Below are positions 52,119 to 62,700 of a DNA stretch of 64,000 nt, in pieces. The notes under the pieces were generated by a model. That model searched no databases. It saw only the letters and a list, made by a program, of their open reading frames with translations, and was not told where the DNA came from. This DNA is from Prevotella sp. (GTDB taxonomy: Bacteria; Bacillota; Clostridia; Oscillospirales; Ruminococcaceae), in NCBI GenBank assembly GCA_023663025.1, contig JAMPIC010000006.1:23093-87092 (forward strand). Direction: 5' to 3'. The position numbers and the translations under genes are program-made. Position 1 is the first letter of the stretch. The number at the start of each line of letters is the position of its first letter.

Positions 52119-53840
52119 TCAAAATCCCAGTATCCTCTGGAAATCCTCCGATATCTTAGCTTCGAGAGCCTCCGATTCGGACTTGACCGCACCCGTAGTA
52201 GTGTAGTACGCCTTTATCTTAGGCTCCGTACCCGACGGACGGATTATTACCGACGCGCCGCCCTCAAGAGCAAACGTCAGAACGTCCGACTTGGGCAGGG
52301 TGAGCTTTGTCTTGTTTCCCGTTATGCAGTCGACGGAAGTGCTGTCAAGATAGTCGTCGAAGCGGATAACGGAAAGTCCGCCGATTGCCTTGGGCGTATC
52401 GGTGCGGAGCATTGTCATAAGTTCCTTCATCTTCTGCATACCGCTTGCGCCCTCGCAGGTAAAGGACTTCTGCGTGTGGGTGTAAACGCCGTACTTCTTG
52501 TACATATTTTCTCTCGCCTGAAGCAAGGAGATACCTTTTGTGCGGTAGAACGCCGCCATTTCGCAGATGAGCATGGAAGCCACAACCGCGTCCTTGTCCC
52601 GGACGTAAGAGCCTGCCAGATAACCGTAGCTTTCCTCAAAGCCGAAGATGTAGCGGTCTTCCTCGCCCTTGTCCTCCAAAAAGCCTATCTGCTCGCCGAT
52701 AAACTTGAAGCCGGTGAGGACTTCCACGATCTTAACGCCGTACTCCTTGGCTATCGCCTTTGTGATATCGGTGGTAACGATCGTCTTAACGGCAATGGGG
52801 TCTTCGGGCATCGTGCCCAGCTTTGTGCGCTCGGCGCAGACGTACTCGAGGAGCATTGCTCCAACCTCGTTGCCAGAGAAGAGGACATATCCGCCCTTTC
52901 CGTCGGGAACGGCGATGCCCACGCGGTCGCAGTCGGGATCGGTGGCAAGCAGCAGGTCGGGCTTAACGGTATCGCAGAGCTTCAGACCCAGCGCGAGAGC
53001 TTCCTTGATCTCGGGATTGGGGAACGGACAGGTGGTAAAGTTTCCATTGGGATATTCCTGCTCGGGAACTACGGTAACGTCGGTAATGCCGATCTTTTTA
53101 AGTATCATGCGTACGGGTTTGTTTCCCGTTCCGTTGAGGGGAGTGTAGACAACCTTGAGACCGCTTGCGGCGCACAGATCGGTGTGAATGCCCTGCTCCG
53201 CGACCTTGTCTATATAGGAGGTTATCACTTCCTGAGAAATGTATTCGATAGTGCCGTCCTCAATGCCCTTTTCAAAGGAGATAAGCTTAGCTCCGCCGAA
53301 CATGGGGACTTTGTTTATGTTTTTCAGCACGATTTCGGCAGCTCCCAAAGTGAGCTGGCAGCCGTCCGAGCCGTAGACCTTGTAGCCGTTGTACTTGGCG
53401 GGGTTATGGCTGGCGGTAACGACGATACCCGCGCTGCATTTCAGCGTCCTTACGGCGTAGGAAAGCATGGGCGTAGGCATAAGCTCGCTGTAGATGTGTA
53501 CCTTTATGCCGTTGGCGGCAAGCACAGCGGCGGCTTCTTTAGCGAAAACATCGGACTTTATGCGGCTGTCGTAAGCGATGGCGACCGACGGATTTGCGGG
53601 AAAGGCTTCGTTCACATAGTCCGCCAGACCCTGTGTGGCGCGGCGGATGGTATAGATGTTCATTCTGTAGGAGCCTGCGCCGATAACGCCGCGCAGACCG
53701 CCCGTACCGAATTCAAGGTCGCGGTAAAATCTGTCGGTGATCGCCTCGTTATCTCCCGCGATGGATTTAAGCTCGGTTTGGAGATCGGGGTCGTCTGTGG
53801 CTTTTTCGCACCAAAGGGAGTAAAGCTCTGTTTCGTTCAT
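52119..53840 (-). CDS. Phosphoglucomutase/phosphomannomutase
   Basis: A 573-residue alpha-phosphohexomutase. It has the phosphoserine loop TASHNPAKYNGYKVY, the metal-binding loop DPDCDRVGIAVP, the sugar-binding loop GFEESYGYL, and the phosphate loop IRPSGTEPKIK. It interconverts glucose-1- and glucose-6-phosphate (PgcA-type length), feeding UDP-glucose and wall polymer synthesis. AGGAGG precedes the ATG, and it has its own promoter. Confidence 0.94.
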   Translation of the reverse strand: MNETELYSLWCEKATDDPDLQTELKSIAGDNEAITDRFYRDLEFGTGGLRGVIGAGSYRMNIYTIRRATQGLADYVNEAFPANPSVAIAYDSRIKSDVFAKEAAAVLAANGIKVHIYSELMPTPMLSYAVRTLKCSAGIVVTASHNPAKYNGYKVYGSDGCQLTLGAAEIVLKNINKVPMFGGAKLISFEKGIEDGTIEYISQEVITSYIDKVAEQGIHTDLCAASGLKVVYTPLNGTGNKPVRMILKKIGITDVTVVPEQEYPNGNFTTCPFPNPEIKEALALGLKLCDTVKPDLLLATDPDCDRVGIAVPDGKGGYVLFSGNEVGAMLLEYVCAERTKLGTMPEDPIAVKTIVTTDITKAIAKEYGVKIVEVLTGFKFIGEQIGFLEDKGEEDRYIFGFEESYGYLAGSYVRDKDAVVASMLICEMAAFYRTKGISLLQARENMYKKYGVYTHTQKSFTCEGASGMQKMKELMTMLRTDTPKAIGGLSVIRFDDYLDSTSVDCITGNKTKLTLPKSDVLTFALEGGASVIIRPSGTEPKIKAYYTTTGAVKSESEALEAKISEDFQRILGF

Positions 53841-53944
53841 AATAGTTACCTCCTGTTTAGAAATAAGAAGCCGGAGATAAGAGCCGGCGGACTGCTCGCG
53901 CTCCTGTTCCGTATCTCCGCCTCTGCTGCGGTATTAATATTTTT

Positions 53945-53973
53945 ATTATAGCACATAAATTTCAGTTTGAAAA
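53945..53973 (-). promoter_or_regulatory. SigA-type promoter of phosphoglucomutase
   Basis: On the minus strand TTTTCA and a perfect TATAAT are separated by 17 bases, about 105 bases before the ATG. Confidence 0.65.
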
Positions 53974-54184
53974 TAGGTTTTAAAAAATTTTAACAAGAAT
54001 TTTCCATATGCGTAACGCGCGGCTGCCCGCGCATGGACGGCGGCTTGCGGGGACGTCCCATCTATGGGCAAACCGCACAAAAATCCGCGGAATAAAACAG
54101 GTTGTTTATTAATATGAGTTAATTCTGCATAAAAACAATACATTATTTTGACAAAAATATATCACAGTTTTTTTAATAAAGCGC

Positions 54185-54213
54185 TTTACTTTTTTTCGCC
54201 GATGTGCTATTAT
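54185..54213 (+). promoter_or_regulatory. SigA-type promoter of the EAL gene
   Basis: TTTACT and TATTAT are separated by 17 bases, about 85 bases upstream of the ATG. The -35 context (GCTTTACTTTTTT) resembles that of the fibronectin-III gene. Confidence 0.65.
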
Positions 54214-54298
54214 ATATAGTAATGAGTTAAAGTATCATTCCGCTTTTGGTTGTTTCGTATAGATACAGCAGCTATGTCCGGGGAGGTGACCGCGGCCG

Positions 54299-56233
54299 AT
54301 GATATATTTTGACATATGCGCGGTAATAATACTGTGCATGCTTCTTTTTTCCGTTTTTTACCGCAAAATGACCGGCGGTCTGACCAACAGGCTGTTCATT
54401 ATCCTTATTTCGGTCACTTTGCTGACAGCGGCGGCGGACATTTTTTCCGTTGCCGTTCCCTACAGCGAGGAAACCTATGTCGGCATAATATGCAGCGCGG
54501 CTCAGTACGTTTACCTGGCTTTGCGCAATTCTATGTCGCCCGTTTACATAATCTACCTGATAAGCCTTACCGACACTTGGCACAAGCTGCGGAAAAGCCT
54601 TGTTTTCAAGCTTTTTTTATGTATCCCCTATTCTGTGGTGATCGTTATGCTCATCGTCAACGTCTTTACGGGATCGGTCTTTACCTTTGATGAGAGCGGA
54701 GCTTATACGAGAGGTTCCGCAATGCCTGTGCTTTATGTGTGCTCCTTTGTGTATCTTGTGGCGGGAATAGGCTACATCATAACCTACAGGAAGCTTTTCA
54801 AAGCGGAAAAGCTTCTGTCTTTGTGCATGATATTTCCTCTTACGGTGCTTTCGCTTGCAATACAGTGGTTCTTCCCGGAGCTTTTGGTGGAAATGTTTGC
54901 GTCCGCCGTATCGCTGCTGCTCATTATAATAACGGTTCAGCGTCCCGAGGAGCTTCTGGATTCGCTGACGGGTCTGGGCAAATACGAAGCCTACGGCGTT
55001 GATATGAAGCGCAATTTTGCCAACGGCAAGCGGGTGGGAATAATTCTCATCAATATATCCAATTATTCGTCAATGCACGCTATCCTCGGCTTCGACAATC
55101 TGAACTCAATGCTCAGGGATATAGCCGGACGCTTTGCTGCGATAAACAAGGAGGAAAAGCTCCGCGCCGATCTGTACTATCTTGACAGGGGCAGATACCG
55201 CTTTGTGGTCGAAGAAAACAACTGGAAAAAGATGGAGCATACCGCCGAAAGGATCAATACGGAACTTAAACAGAATATCATTTTCAATCAAATGGCTCTG
55301 AACCTTATCGCTCATGTGTGCATCGCTCACTGCCCGGAAGAAATAACCGAGTTTGAAACTCTCATGGCTTTCGGCAACGAGCTTAACGATATGCCCTATT
55401 CGGGCAGGGTCATCAAAACCTCCGAGATCGCAAAGGAAAACCGTTTCCGTCTCAGCAACGAACTGGACGCCATTATAGACAGCGCCATCGCGAACCGCTC
55501 GTTTGACGTTTACTATCAGCCCATATATTCCATCGAAACGGACAGCTTTATTTCTGCGGAGGCTTTGCTGAGACTTCACCACGACAAATACGGCTTTATC
55601 CCTCCGGATCTGTTTATTCCCGCCGCCGAAAAAAGCGGGGCTATCCACAGGATAGGAGAGCTTGTGCTCGAAAAGGTGTGCAGCTTCATTGCAAGCAGGG
55701 AATTCAGCGAGCTGGGTCTGGAATACATAGAGATCAACCTTTCGGTAGCTCAGTGTATGCAGGCGGATCTGGCGGACAGAATTTTACAGATAATGAAACG
55801 TTACGGCGTTACGCCCGAAAAGATCAATCTGGAGATTACGGAAACAGCCGCGTCCTATTCCCAAAATATAATGATGGAAAATCTCGAAAAGCTTACGCAG
55901 GCGGGAGTGGAGTTCTCCCTCGACGATTACGGAACGGGTTACTCCAATATCAAGAGCGTGGCTTCGCTGCCTATCACGATAGTCAAGCTTGACAAGACCT
56001 TTGTGGACAGCGAGAATAATCCCAGAATGTGGATAGTTCTGAAAAATACCGTAAAAATGCTCAAGGACATGAATATGCATATCGTCGTCGAGGGCATTGA
56101 AACGGAAAGCCTTGTAAAGAAGTTTACCGACCTGAACTGCGAATATATTCAGGGTTACTACTATTCCAAGCCGATCCCGGAAACGGATTTTGTGATGTTT
56201 ATGAGAAAGCACGCCGGGAAAAAAGTGAAATAA
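54299..56233 (+). CDS. Membrane c-di-GMP phosphodiesterase (degenerate GGDEF, intact EAL)
   Basis: A 644-residue protein. About seven membrane segments occupy residues 1-225. A GGDEF-like domain follows, but its signature reads DRGRYRF, so cyclase activity is unlikely. The EAL domain has E421-A-L-L-R, the Asn in EINLS, E in EITET, the DDYGTGYSN motif, K in VKLDKTF and E in VEGIE, all needed for catalysis. It probably hydrolyses c-di-GMP in response to a membrane signal, favouring motility. GGGGAGG precedes the ATG. Confidence 0.9.
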   Translation: MIYFDICAVIILCMLLFSVFYRKMTGGLTNRLFIILISVTLLTAAADIFSVAVPYSEETYVGIICSAAQYVYLALRNSMSPVYIIYLISLTDTWHKLRKSLVFKLFLCIPYSVVIVMLIVNVFTGSVFTFDESGAYTRGSAMPVLYVCSFVYLVAGIGYIITYRKLFKAEKLLSLCMIFPLTVLSLAIQWFFPELLVEMFASAVSLLLIIITVQRPEELLDSLTGLGKYEAYGVDMKRNFANGKRVGIILINISNYSSMHAILGFDNLNSMLRDIAGRFAAINKEEKLRADLYYLDRGRYRFVVEENNWKKMEHTAERINTELKQNIIFNQMALNLIAHVCIAHCPEEITEFETLMAFGNELNDMPYSGRVIKTSEIAKENRFRLSNELDAIIDSAIANRSFDVYYQPIYSIETDSFISAEALLRLHHDKYGFIPPDLFIPAAEKSGAIHRIGELVLEKVCSFIASREFSELGLEYIEINLSVAQCMQADLADRILQIMKRYGVTPEKINLEITETAASYSQNIMMENLEKLTQAGVEFSLDDYGTGYSNIKSVASLPITIVKLDKTFVDSENNPRMWIVLKNTVKMLKDMNMHIVVEGIETESLVKKFTDLNCEYIQGYYYSKPIPETDFVMFMRKHAGKKVK

Positions 56234-56236
56234 CGG

Positions 56237-56270
56237 CAGCCGTTAAGGGAAATCCTTAACGGCTGTTTTT
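56237..56270 (+). terminator. Terminator after the EAL gene
   Basis: CAGCCGTTAAGG pairs perfectly with CCTTAACGGCTG over a five-base loop, followed by TTTTT. Confidence 0.92.
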
Positions 56271-56314
56271 GCGGAGGACAAAGCCGGAAAGCTCCGCCGA
56301 GCCGAAACAGACAG

Positions 56315-56344
56315 TTGACAAATCACGCTTCTATATGGTATAAT
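56315..56344 (+). promoter_or_regulatory. SigA-type promoter of the DEAD-box helicase gene
   Basis: Perfect TTGACA and TATAAT are separated by 18 bases, about 50 bases before the ATG. Confidence 0.85.
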
Positions 56345-56396
56345 TAAAATCTATTTTCAATAACTTCCAAAAACAATACTTGAAAGGATTCTTACT

Positions 56397-58124
56397 ATGT
56401 TATTCAGCGATTTGGGACTCTCGGAGGAGATACTGAAAGCGGTGGAAAAGCTCGGCTACGAGGAAGCCACCGAAATTCAGGCGAAAACCATTCCCCTGCT
56501 CATGGAGGGCAGGGACGTTATAGGACGTTCCCACACGGGAACGGGCAAGACCGCCGCCTTCGGCATTCCCGCGGTCTCGTCAATACAAAAAAGCGACGGA
56601 AATACCGTCAGGATACTTATTCTCTGCCCCACACGGGAGCTTGCCATGCAGGCGTGCGGCGAGCTTGACAAGTTCTCGGACTTTATGCCCTGGGTAAGAA
56701 CCTGCGCGGTCTACGGCGGCGCGGACATCGAGCGGCAGATAACGCGTCTCAGACGGGGCGCGAATATCGTGGTGGGCACTCCCGGACGGGTCATGGATCA
56801 CATAAACCGCCGCACACTCAAACTTGACGGTGTGCGGACGGTCATTCTGGACGAGGCGGACGAAATGCTCAATATGGGTTTTCGTGAGGACATCGAAACA
56901 ATCCTCGGCTTCGTGCCCGAGGAGCGGCAGACCGTTCTGTTCAGCGCGACCATGCCCGAAGCCATTATGGCGATCACGGAAAAATATCAGCGGGATCCCG
57001 TCGCGGTGGGCGTTGAGGAAAAGTCCCGCACCGTGGACAGCGTGGAGCAGTTCTACTTCGACGTTCCCATGGGCAGAAAGACCGACGCGCTGCAAATGCT
57101 GCTGCTTGCCTACGAGCCTAAGCTGTCCATGATATTCTGCAATACAAAGAAAATGGTGGACGAGCTTTCCGAGCAGCTTGTGTCAAAGGGCTTCCGCGCG
57201 GCGGGACTTCACGGCGACATGAAGCAGGCGAGCCGCACCCAGACCCTGAACGCTTTCAAAAGCGGCAGACTGAACATACTTATAGCCACCGACGTAGCCG
57301 CCCGCGGCATCGACGTGGATGATGTGGACGCGGTGTTCAACTACGATATCCCGCAGGACTGCGAATACTATATCCACCGCATAGGCAGAACGGGCAGAGC
57401 GGGCAAAAGCGGCGCCGCCTATACCATAGCAAGCGGCAGACGGCAGGTTTCCGAGCTTATGGACGTGGCACGCTGCACCAAGGCGCGTATCGAGCGCAGG
57501 GAGCTTCCCTCCCGGGACGAGGTGCTTGCCGCCAAGGCGAACGCCGTAGCCGAAGCGGTCAAAAGCTGCGTTATGTCGGGCAAGTACGAAAAATACGCCG
57601 AACAGGTTGCGGCTCTCGGGGAGGAGGGATTTTCCGCCGAACAGCTTGCCGCCGCTTTGCTGGGAATGAAAATTTCCGCCGAGACGAAGAACGTCCCCGA
57701 ATTTATAAAGCCGGTGTTCAGACCCGAACGGGGCGAAAAGGGATCGGGCAGACCGAACAGCGTTAAGGTTGAAATATCCGTGGGCAGAGCGAACAGGATC
57801 GCGCCCAATTTCGTTCTGGGCGCACTTGTGGACGCTACGGGAATGCCCGGCAGGAATTTCGGCAAGATAGATATTTACGACCGCTTTACCACGGTTGAAG
57901 TCCCCGAGGCGGACAAGGAACACGTTATCGATTCCATGACGGGAACGAAGATAAACGGTCAGAAGATCAGGATAAAGCTCTACGAGGGCAGGGACAAGGG
58001 CGGCAGAGACGTCAGGGACGGCAGAGACCGACGGGGCGGCAAACGGGATCTCAAGCGGCAGCGTTACGGAAATCACAACGCTGCGGCTTCGGCAGGCAGG
58101 CGGAACAGCAAAAGGTATCAGTAG
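56397..58124 (+). CDS. DEAD-box RNA helicase, DeaD/DbpA-like
   Basis: A 575-residue RNA helicase. It has the Q motif (EATEIQAKTIP), Walker A (SHTGTGKTAAFG), PTRELAMQ, DEAD (LDEADEMLNMGF), SAT (FSATMP), and the C-terminal motifs DVAARGID and HRIGRTGRAG. A DbpA/CsdA-type RNA-binding domain follows at about residues 460-535, then a basic Arg/Gly tail. It likely acts in ribosome assembly or cold-shock RNA unwinding. GAAAGGA precedes the ATG. Confidence 0.94.
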   Translation: MLFSDLGLSEEILKAVEKLGYEEATEIQAKTIPLLMEGRDVIGRSHTGTGKTAAFGIPAVSSIQKSDGNTVRILILCPTRELAMQACGELDKFSDFMPWVRTCAVYGGADIERQITRLRRGANIVVGTPGRVMDHINRRTLKLDGVRTVILDEADEMLNMGFREDIETILGFVPEERQTVLFSATMPEAIMAITEKYQRDPVAVGVEEKSRTVDSVEQFYFDVPMGRKTDALQMLLLAYEPKLSMIFCNTKKMVDELSEQLVSKGFRAAGLHGDMKQASRTQTLNAFKSGRLNILIATDVAARGIDVDDVDAVFNYDIPQDCEYYIHRIGRTGRAGKSGAAYTIASGRRQVSELMDVARCTKARIERRELPSRDEVLAAKANAVAEAVKSCVMSGKYEKYAEQVAALGEEGFSAEQLAAALLGMKISAETKNVPEFIKPVFRPERGEKGSGRPNSVKVEISVGRANRIAPNFVLGALVDATGMPGRNFGKIDIYDRFTTVEVPEADKEHVIDSMTGTKINGQKIRIKLYEGRDKGGRDVRDGRDRRGGKRDLKRQRYGNHNAAASAGRRNSKRYQ

Positions 58125-58147
58125 AGTGTCGTTTCGCTTCGACCGCC

Positions 58148-58176
58148 TTGACACCGAAAAGTTTTTCTGCTATAAT
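58148..58176 (+). promoter_or_regulatory. SigA-type promoter of purA
   Basis: Perfect TTGACA and TATAAT are separated by 17 bases, about 54 bases before the purA ATG. No PurR box or riboswitch is recognisable. Confidence 0.9.
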
Positions 58177-58229
58177 GTAAACGGCGTTTTTTTGACTTTT
58201 CAGCTTTGAATTTGAAAGGAGCTTCTTTT

Positions 58230-59504
58230 ATGGCTGCAAATATCGTTATCGGCACGCAGTGGGGCGACGAGGGCAAGGGAAAGGTGATCGACATTCTTGC
58301 CTCCAGAGCCGACGTTGTCGTGCGCTCTCAGGGCGGAAACAACGCGGGTCACACCGTTGCAAGCGGCGGCGAAACTTACAAGCTTCACCTTATACCGTCC
58401 GGTATTCTCTATAAAAACACCCTCTGCATGATAGGAGCGGGTGTTGTCCTCGACCCGAAAGTTGTCCTGGAGGAGATCGACGGACTTTCCGCAAGGGGTA
58501 TTTCGTTTGACAATTTCAAGATAGACCCCCGCGCTCATGTCATCATGCCCTGGCATATCGTCCTGGACGGTCTTTCCGAGCAGTTCAGGGGAAACAGGGA
58601 TATAGGCACCACAAAGCGGGGGATAGGTCCCTGCTATATGGATAAGTACGAAAGAAGCGGAATCCGCGTATACGACCTTATCCACCCCGAAATCTTCGCG
58701 GAAAAAACAAGGTCGGCGGGAAATCTGAAAAACAGTATCATAACCAATGTTTTCGGCGGCGAAGCACTCGACGTTGAGGCAATTATAAAAGAGTACGCCG
58801 AGTACGGAAAACGTCTCGCGCAGTATGTGGACGACGTTTCCGTACTGACCTACGAGGCGCACAAGGCGGGCAAGGAAATACTTTTCGAGGGTGCGCAGGC
58901 TACCCTGCTGGACATAGACTTCGGAACATATCCCTATGTTACAAGCTCCCACCCTATTTCCGCGGGAGTATGTATAGGTACGGGCGTAGGTCCCACGGTG
59001 ATAGACAAGGTGTACGGCGTTGCAAAGGCGTACACAACCAGAGTGGGAAAAGGACCTTTCCCCACCGAGCTTGACAACGAAACGGGAGACTATATCCGAA
59101 ACAACGGCGGCGAATTCGGCACGACTACCGGCAGACCCCGCAGAACCGGCTGGTTCGACGCGGTCATCGTCCGTCACGCGGTACGGGTAAACGGTCTCAA
59201 CTGCCTTGTGGTGAACAAGCTTGACACCCTTGCGGGATTGGATACGCTGAAAATATGCGTTGCCTACAAAAAGCCGGACGGTACGGTGATAAGGGATTTC
59301 CCCGCCACGCTTGAGGAGCTGGAGGGCTGCGAGCCTGTTTACGAGGAGCACAAGGGCTTCGGGGACGACATCTCAAAATGCCGCAGCTTCGAGGAGCTTC
59401 CCGAGGTGTGCAAAAGCTATATCAAACGCCTTGAGGAACTGTGCGAATGCAGGATCGCCATGATAGGCGTGGGTCCCGACAGGGAGCAGCAGATTGAACG
59501 GTAA
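58230..59504 (+). CDS. purA: PurA, adenylosuccinate synthetase
   Basis: A 424-residue enzyme that makes adenylosuccinate from IMP, aspartate and GTP in AMP synthesis. The GTP/IMP loop GTQWGDEGKGK and GGNNAGHTV are at the N-terminus, with GTTKRGIGPCY, FEGAQATLLDIDFGTYPYVT and TGRPRRTGWFD further on. ATG 58230 with GAAAGGAG is used rather than an earlier in-frame codon. The gene has its own promoter and terminator. Confidence 0.97.
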   Translation: MAANIVIGTQWGDEGKGKVIDILASRADVVVRSQGGNNAGHTVASGGETYKLHLIPSGILYKNTLCMIGAGVVLDPKVVLEEIDGLSARGISFDNFKIDPRAHVIMPWHIVLDGLSEQFRGNRDIGTTKRGIGPCYMDKYERSGIRVYDLIHPEIFAEKTRSAGNLKNSIITNVFGGEALDVEAIIKEYAEYGKRLAQYVDDVSVLTYEAHKAGKEILFEGAQATLLDIDFGTYPYVTSSHPISAGVCIGTGVGPTVIDKVYGVAKAYTTRVGKGPFPTELDNETGDYIRNNGGEFGTTTGRPRRTGWFDAVIVRHAVRVNGLNCLVVNKLDTLAGLDTLKICVAYKKPDGTVIRDFPATLEELEGCEPVYEEHKGFGDDISKCRSFEELPEVCKSYIKRLEELCECRIAMIGVGPDREQQIER

Positions 59505-59513
59505 ATCCGTTTC

Positions 59514-59552
59514 GGACTGTTTCGGCGCGTCAGCCGGAACAGTCCTTTTTTT
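59514..59552 (+). terminator. Terminator after purA
   Basis: GGACTGTT-t-CGGC pairs with GCCG-g-AACAGTCC, followed by seven T residues. Confidence 0.92.
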
Positions 59553-59576
59553 GTTTCGGATTTAAGCTGCCGTCAA

Positions 59577-59605
59577 TTGACAAGTTTCGGTTTTTGTGAT
59601 ATAAT
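59577..59605 (+). promoter_or_regulatory. SigA-type promoter of the hybrid kinase gene
   Basis: Perfect TTGACA and TATAAT are separated by 17 bases, giving a leader of about 105 bases. Confidence 0.9.
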
Positions 59606-59716
59606 ACATCTATTGAATAAACGATACTTTTTTCCGCTTTCCTGAGCGGCTTGCAGTATAAGTCCGCGAAGTGCCGCGCGGTCTTCGGGCAAGGATGTTG
59701 GGAGTTGAAATTCTAT

Positions 59717-62700
59717 ATGAAGCTAACAAAAAGATCATGGAGAAACGCGCTGTATGTTTTAATACTGCTTATCGGCGTTATCGCGCTGTTTCAGTGGTTT
59801 TTTCATTCCACGAGCGAGCGTATCGAAACGCAGAATCTTAACTATGCCCTGGACGCGGCGCGGCAGAATGCAAAGCGTGTGGAGGGCGAGCTGAGAAGCG
59901 GTCAGCTGCGTATACACGCTTATTCCGTTCTGGTAAGTATGGCGGCGAGACAAACCGAAATTACCCCCGAACTGCTGAAAACACTTGAAGAGGGTTCGGA
60001 CTTTGACGCGTTCCGTTTTGTGGACGGGGACGGGGTGCTCCTCGCTTCCGACGGGCAGACCTCCGATATTGCGGACAGGGATTACTTCCATCGGTGTATG
60101 GAGGGGGAATCGGGCTGTACGGTAATGCTCAATTCCCGCATAACGGGCGACCCAATGATGGTTTTCTATGCCCCTCTTGAAAACGACGGCGAGATATACG
60201 GCATGCTTATGGGCAATTACTACGCCGAGAGATATTTGCAGAAAATGCTGGAGGCAAGCTATTTCGGCGAGCCTGCCGGGGTTATGCTTTGCACCGTCGA
60301 CGGCATGGCTATTTCCGGTTCGGGAAAAACAGCTTATGACATTCCCCTGCCCGAAATTCTGCTGGAGGAAAATATTATAGACCCCGCTACTAAAGAAAGC
60401 GTCTGGAACGTACTGCGGAACGACCTTGACGAGGGCGCTTTTGTCTGCGCCGAGGGCTGCACCACGGACAACATATGCGTGATAAATATTCCCGACACCG
60501 AGTATTTTCTTATACAGACTTTCCCGTTAAGCGTTACGCAGGATATGATAAACAACGCCAACAGGGCGGGGGTTATCGTGCAGTTTGTGCTTATCGGTAT
60601 GTTTGTGCTGTATATCGCCGTACTGCTTTTCCAGTCGGGCAAGGAGAAGAACAAGCTCGAAAAGGAAAACACCGAGCTGGGTTATGTTACCACGGGTACA
60701 AGGGTTTTGTTCAGCCGCTTTGTTATGGCGGACTTTACCAAAGGAACTTACCGCTATCTTGTGGGGACCACACCTATGGACAAGGGTTTTCCCTCAAGCG
60801 GAAAATATGAGGATTTCACCTACTTCATAAGCTCGAATATTGTGGGGGACGGCGAAAGCGAAAAGTTTGCGGAGGACTTTTCCAAGGAGGCTATTATCGC
60901 CGAAATGGAGGGGGATTCAAACGACACCCAGTTTGAGTACCGCATAAAGCACGACGGCGGCGTTAAGTGGGAGCATATGAACGTTATCTGTCTCAAACGG
61001 GACGAGGAGGGCAAGGCGGCAAAGGTGCTCTTCATAAGGCAGGACATAACCCGTCTAAAAGAAAAGGAGCTGAATCAGCAGTCCAAGATAGCCGTTGCCA
61101 ACCGCAAGGAGCGGCAGTATATGACGGCTACAATGTCAGACGCTTTAAGCGCGTATGAAATAAATCTTACCAAAGACCTTATCGAGGAGGACATTGTTTT
61201 CCAGGAAAACGGCGAGAAAGTCAGCATGCTGTCGCAGGTGGGTCTGACCGCTCCCTGCAAGGCAAGCGATTGGTTCTCGCTGTGGAAACAGTTCGTGGAC
61301 GATGAGTCAATGGAGGAATACTCCGCAGGAGCAAGCGTTGACGCGCTGCTGAAAAGCTTCGAGCAGGGCAAGCGGGAGTCTGTCATTGAGTACTGGCGGA
61401 AAAATACCTCGGGGCAGAAAATCTGTATACGGCAGTCTTTCTTTATGACCTGGGACGACGAGACCCGGGACATTATGGCAATGGTAATCGTCAAGGAGAT
61501 CACCGGGCAGGTGCAGAAACAGCGGGAGCAGATGCAGGCTCTCCAGGACGCGCTTATGCAGGCGCAGCACGCCAATACCGCCAAAACAACTTTCCTGAAC
61601 AATATGTCCCACGACATACGCACCCCTATGAACGCCATTATCGGCTTTACAACCATAGCCGTGAAACATATCGACAACAAGGAGCAAGTCCTTGACAGCC
61701 TGCAAAAGGTGCTGTCCTCCAGCAATCACCTGCTGAGCCTTATCAACGACATTCTGGATATGAGCCGTATCGAAAGCGGAAAAGTCCAGATAAAGGAGCA
61801 GGAGTGCAACATCTCCGAGCTTACCCATAATTTGGTGGACATCATTCAGCCTCAAGTCAAGGCGAAACAGCTTGATTTGTTTATCGATACCTTCAACGTC
61901 GCCAACGAGGACGTTATGGCGGACAGCCTGAAGCTCAGCCAAGTGTTTATAAATCTTCTCAGCAACGCTGTAAAGTACACTCCCGCGGGAGGTACGGTGA
62001 CGTTCCGCATTATTCAGGAAACCACGTTCCACAGGGGCTTCGGGGACTACATATTTATCGTCAAGGACAACGGCATAGGAATGTCCCCCGAATTTGTGGA
62101 GCACATCTTCGAGCCCTTTGAGCGTGAAGCCACCGTTACCAAAACAGGCATACAGGGTACGGGGCTGGGAATGGCTATCACAAGAAATATCGTTGAGATG
62201 ATGGGCGGAGAAATTTCCGTCAAAAGCGAAAAGAACAAGGGCAGCGAGTTTACCGTAAAGCTCAGCCTTAAACTCCACGACATTGAAAAGCACGCCGCCC
62301 GGATAAAGGAGCTGGAAGGTCTGCGGGCAATGGTTGTTGACGACGACCCCCACAGCTGCGACAGCGTGACGAAAATGCTGAAGCAGATAGGCTTGCGGGC
62401 GGAGTGGACTACCTCGGGCAAGGAAGCGGTGTTCCGCGCCAAAGCCGCCCACAACGAGGGGGATTCCTACCACACCTACATTGTGGATTGGCAGATGCCC
62501 GAGATGAGCGGTATCGAGACAGCCCGCAGAATACGCGCCGCGATCGGGGACGACGTGCCGATAATAATCCTCACGGCGTACGACTGGACGGACATCGAGC
62601 AGGAAGCCAAAAACGCAGGCGTAACGGCGTTCTGCGCAAAGCCGCTGTTTATGTCCGACTTGAAATCCGCTCTGCTGGCGGCGAATAATCTTATCGAAAA

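Larger units (their letters stand above)
53841..54298. other. Divergent promoter region between phosphoglucomutase and EAL gene
   Basis: This 458-base spacer contains the mutase leader with a two-copy 14-base repeat (53863-53890, unit ATAAGAAGCCGGAG), the mutase promoter, a small GCGCGG/CCGCGC hairpin near 54016, and the EAL-gene promoter. No other gene or riboswitch is recognisable. Confidence 0.7.

Noticed and set aside
52476..53951. 491-residue plus-strand reading frame
   Set aside because: It lies antisense to phosphoglucomutase, which has all catalytic motifs and normal length.
58200..59351. 383-residue minus-strand reading frame
   Set aside because: It is antisense to purA and has no motif or ribosome site.
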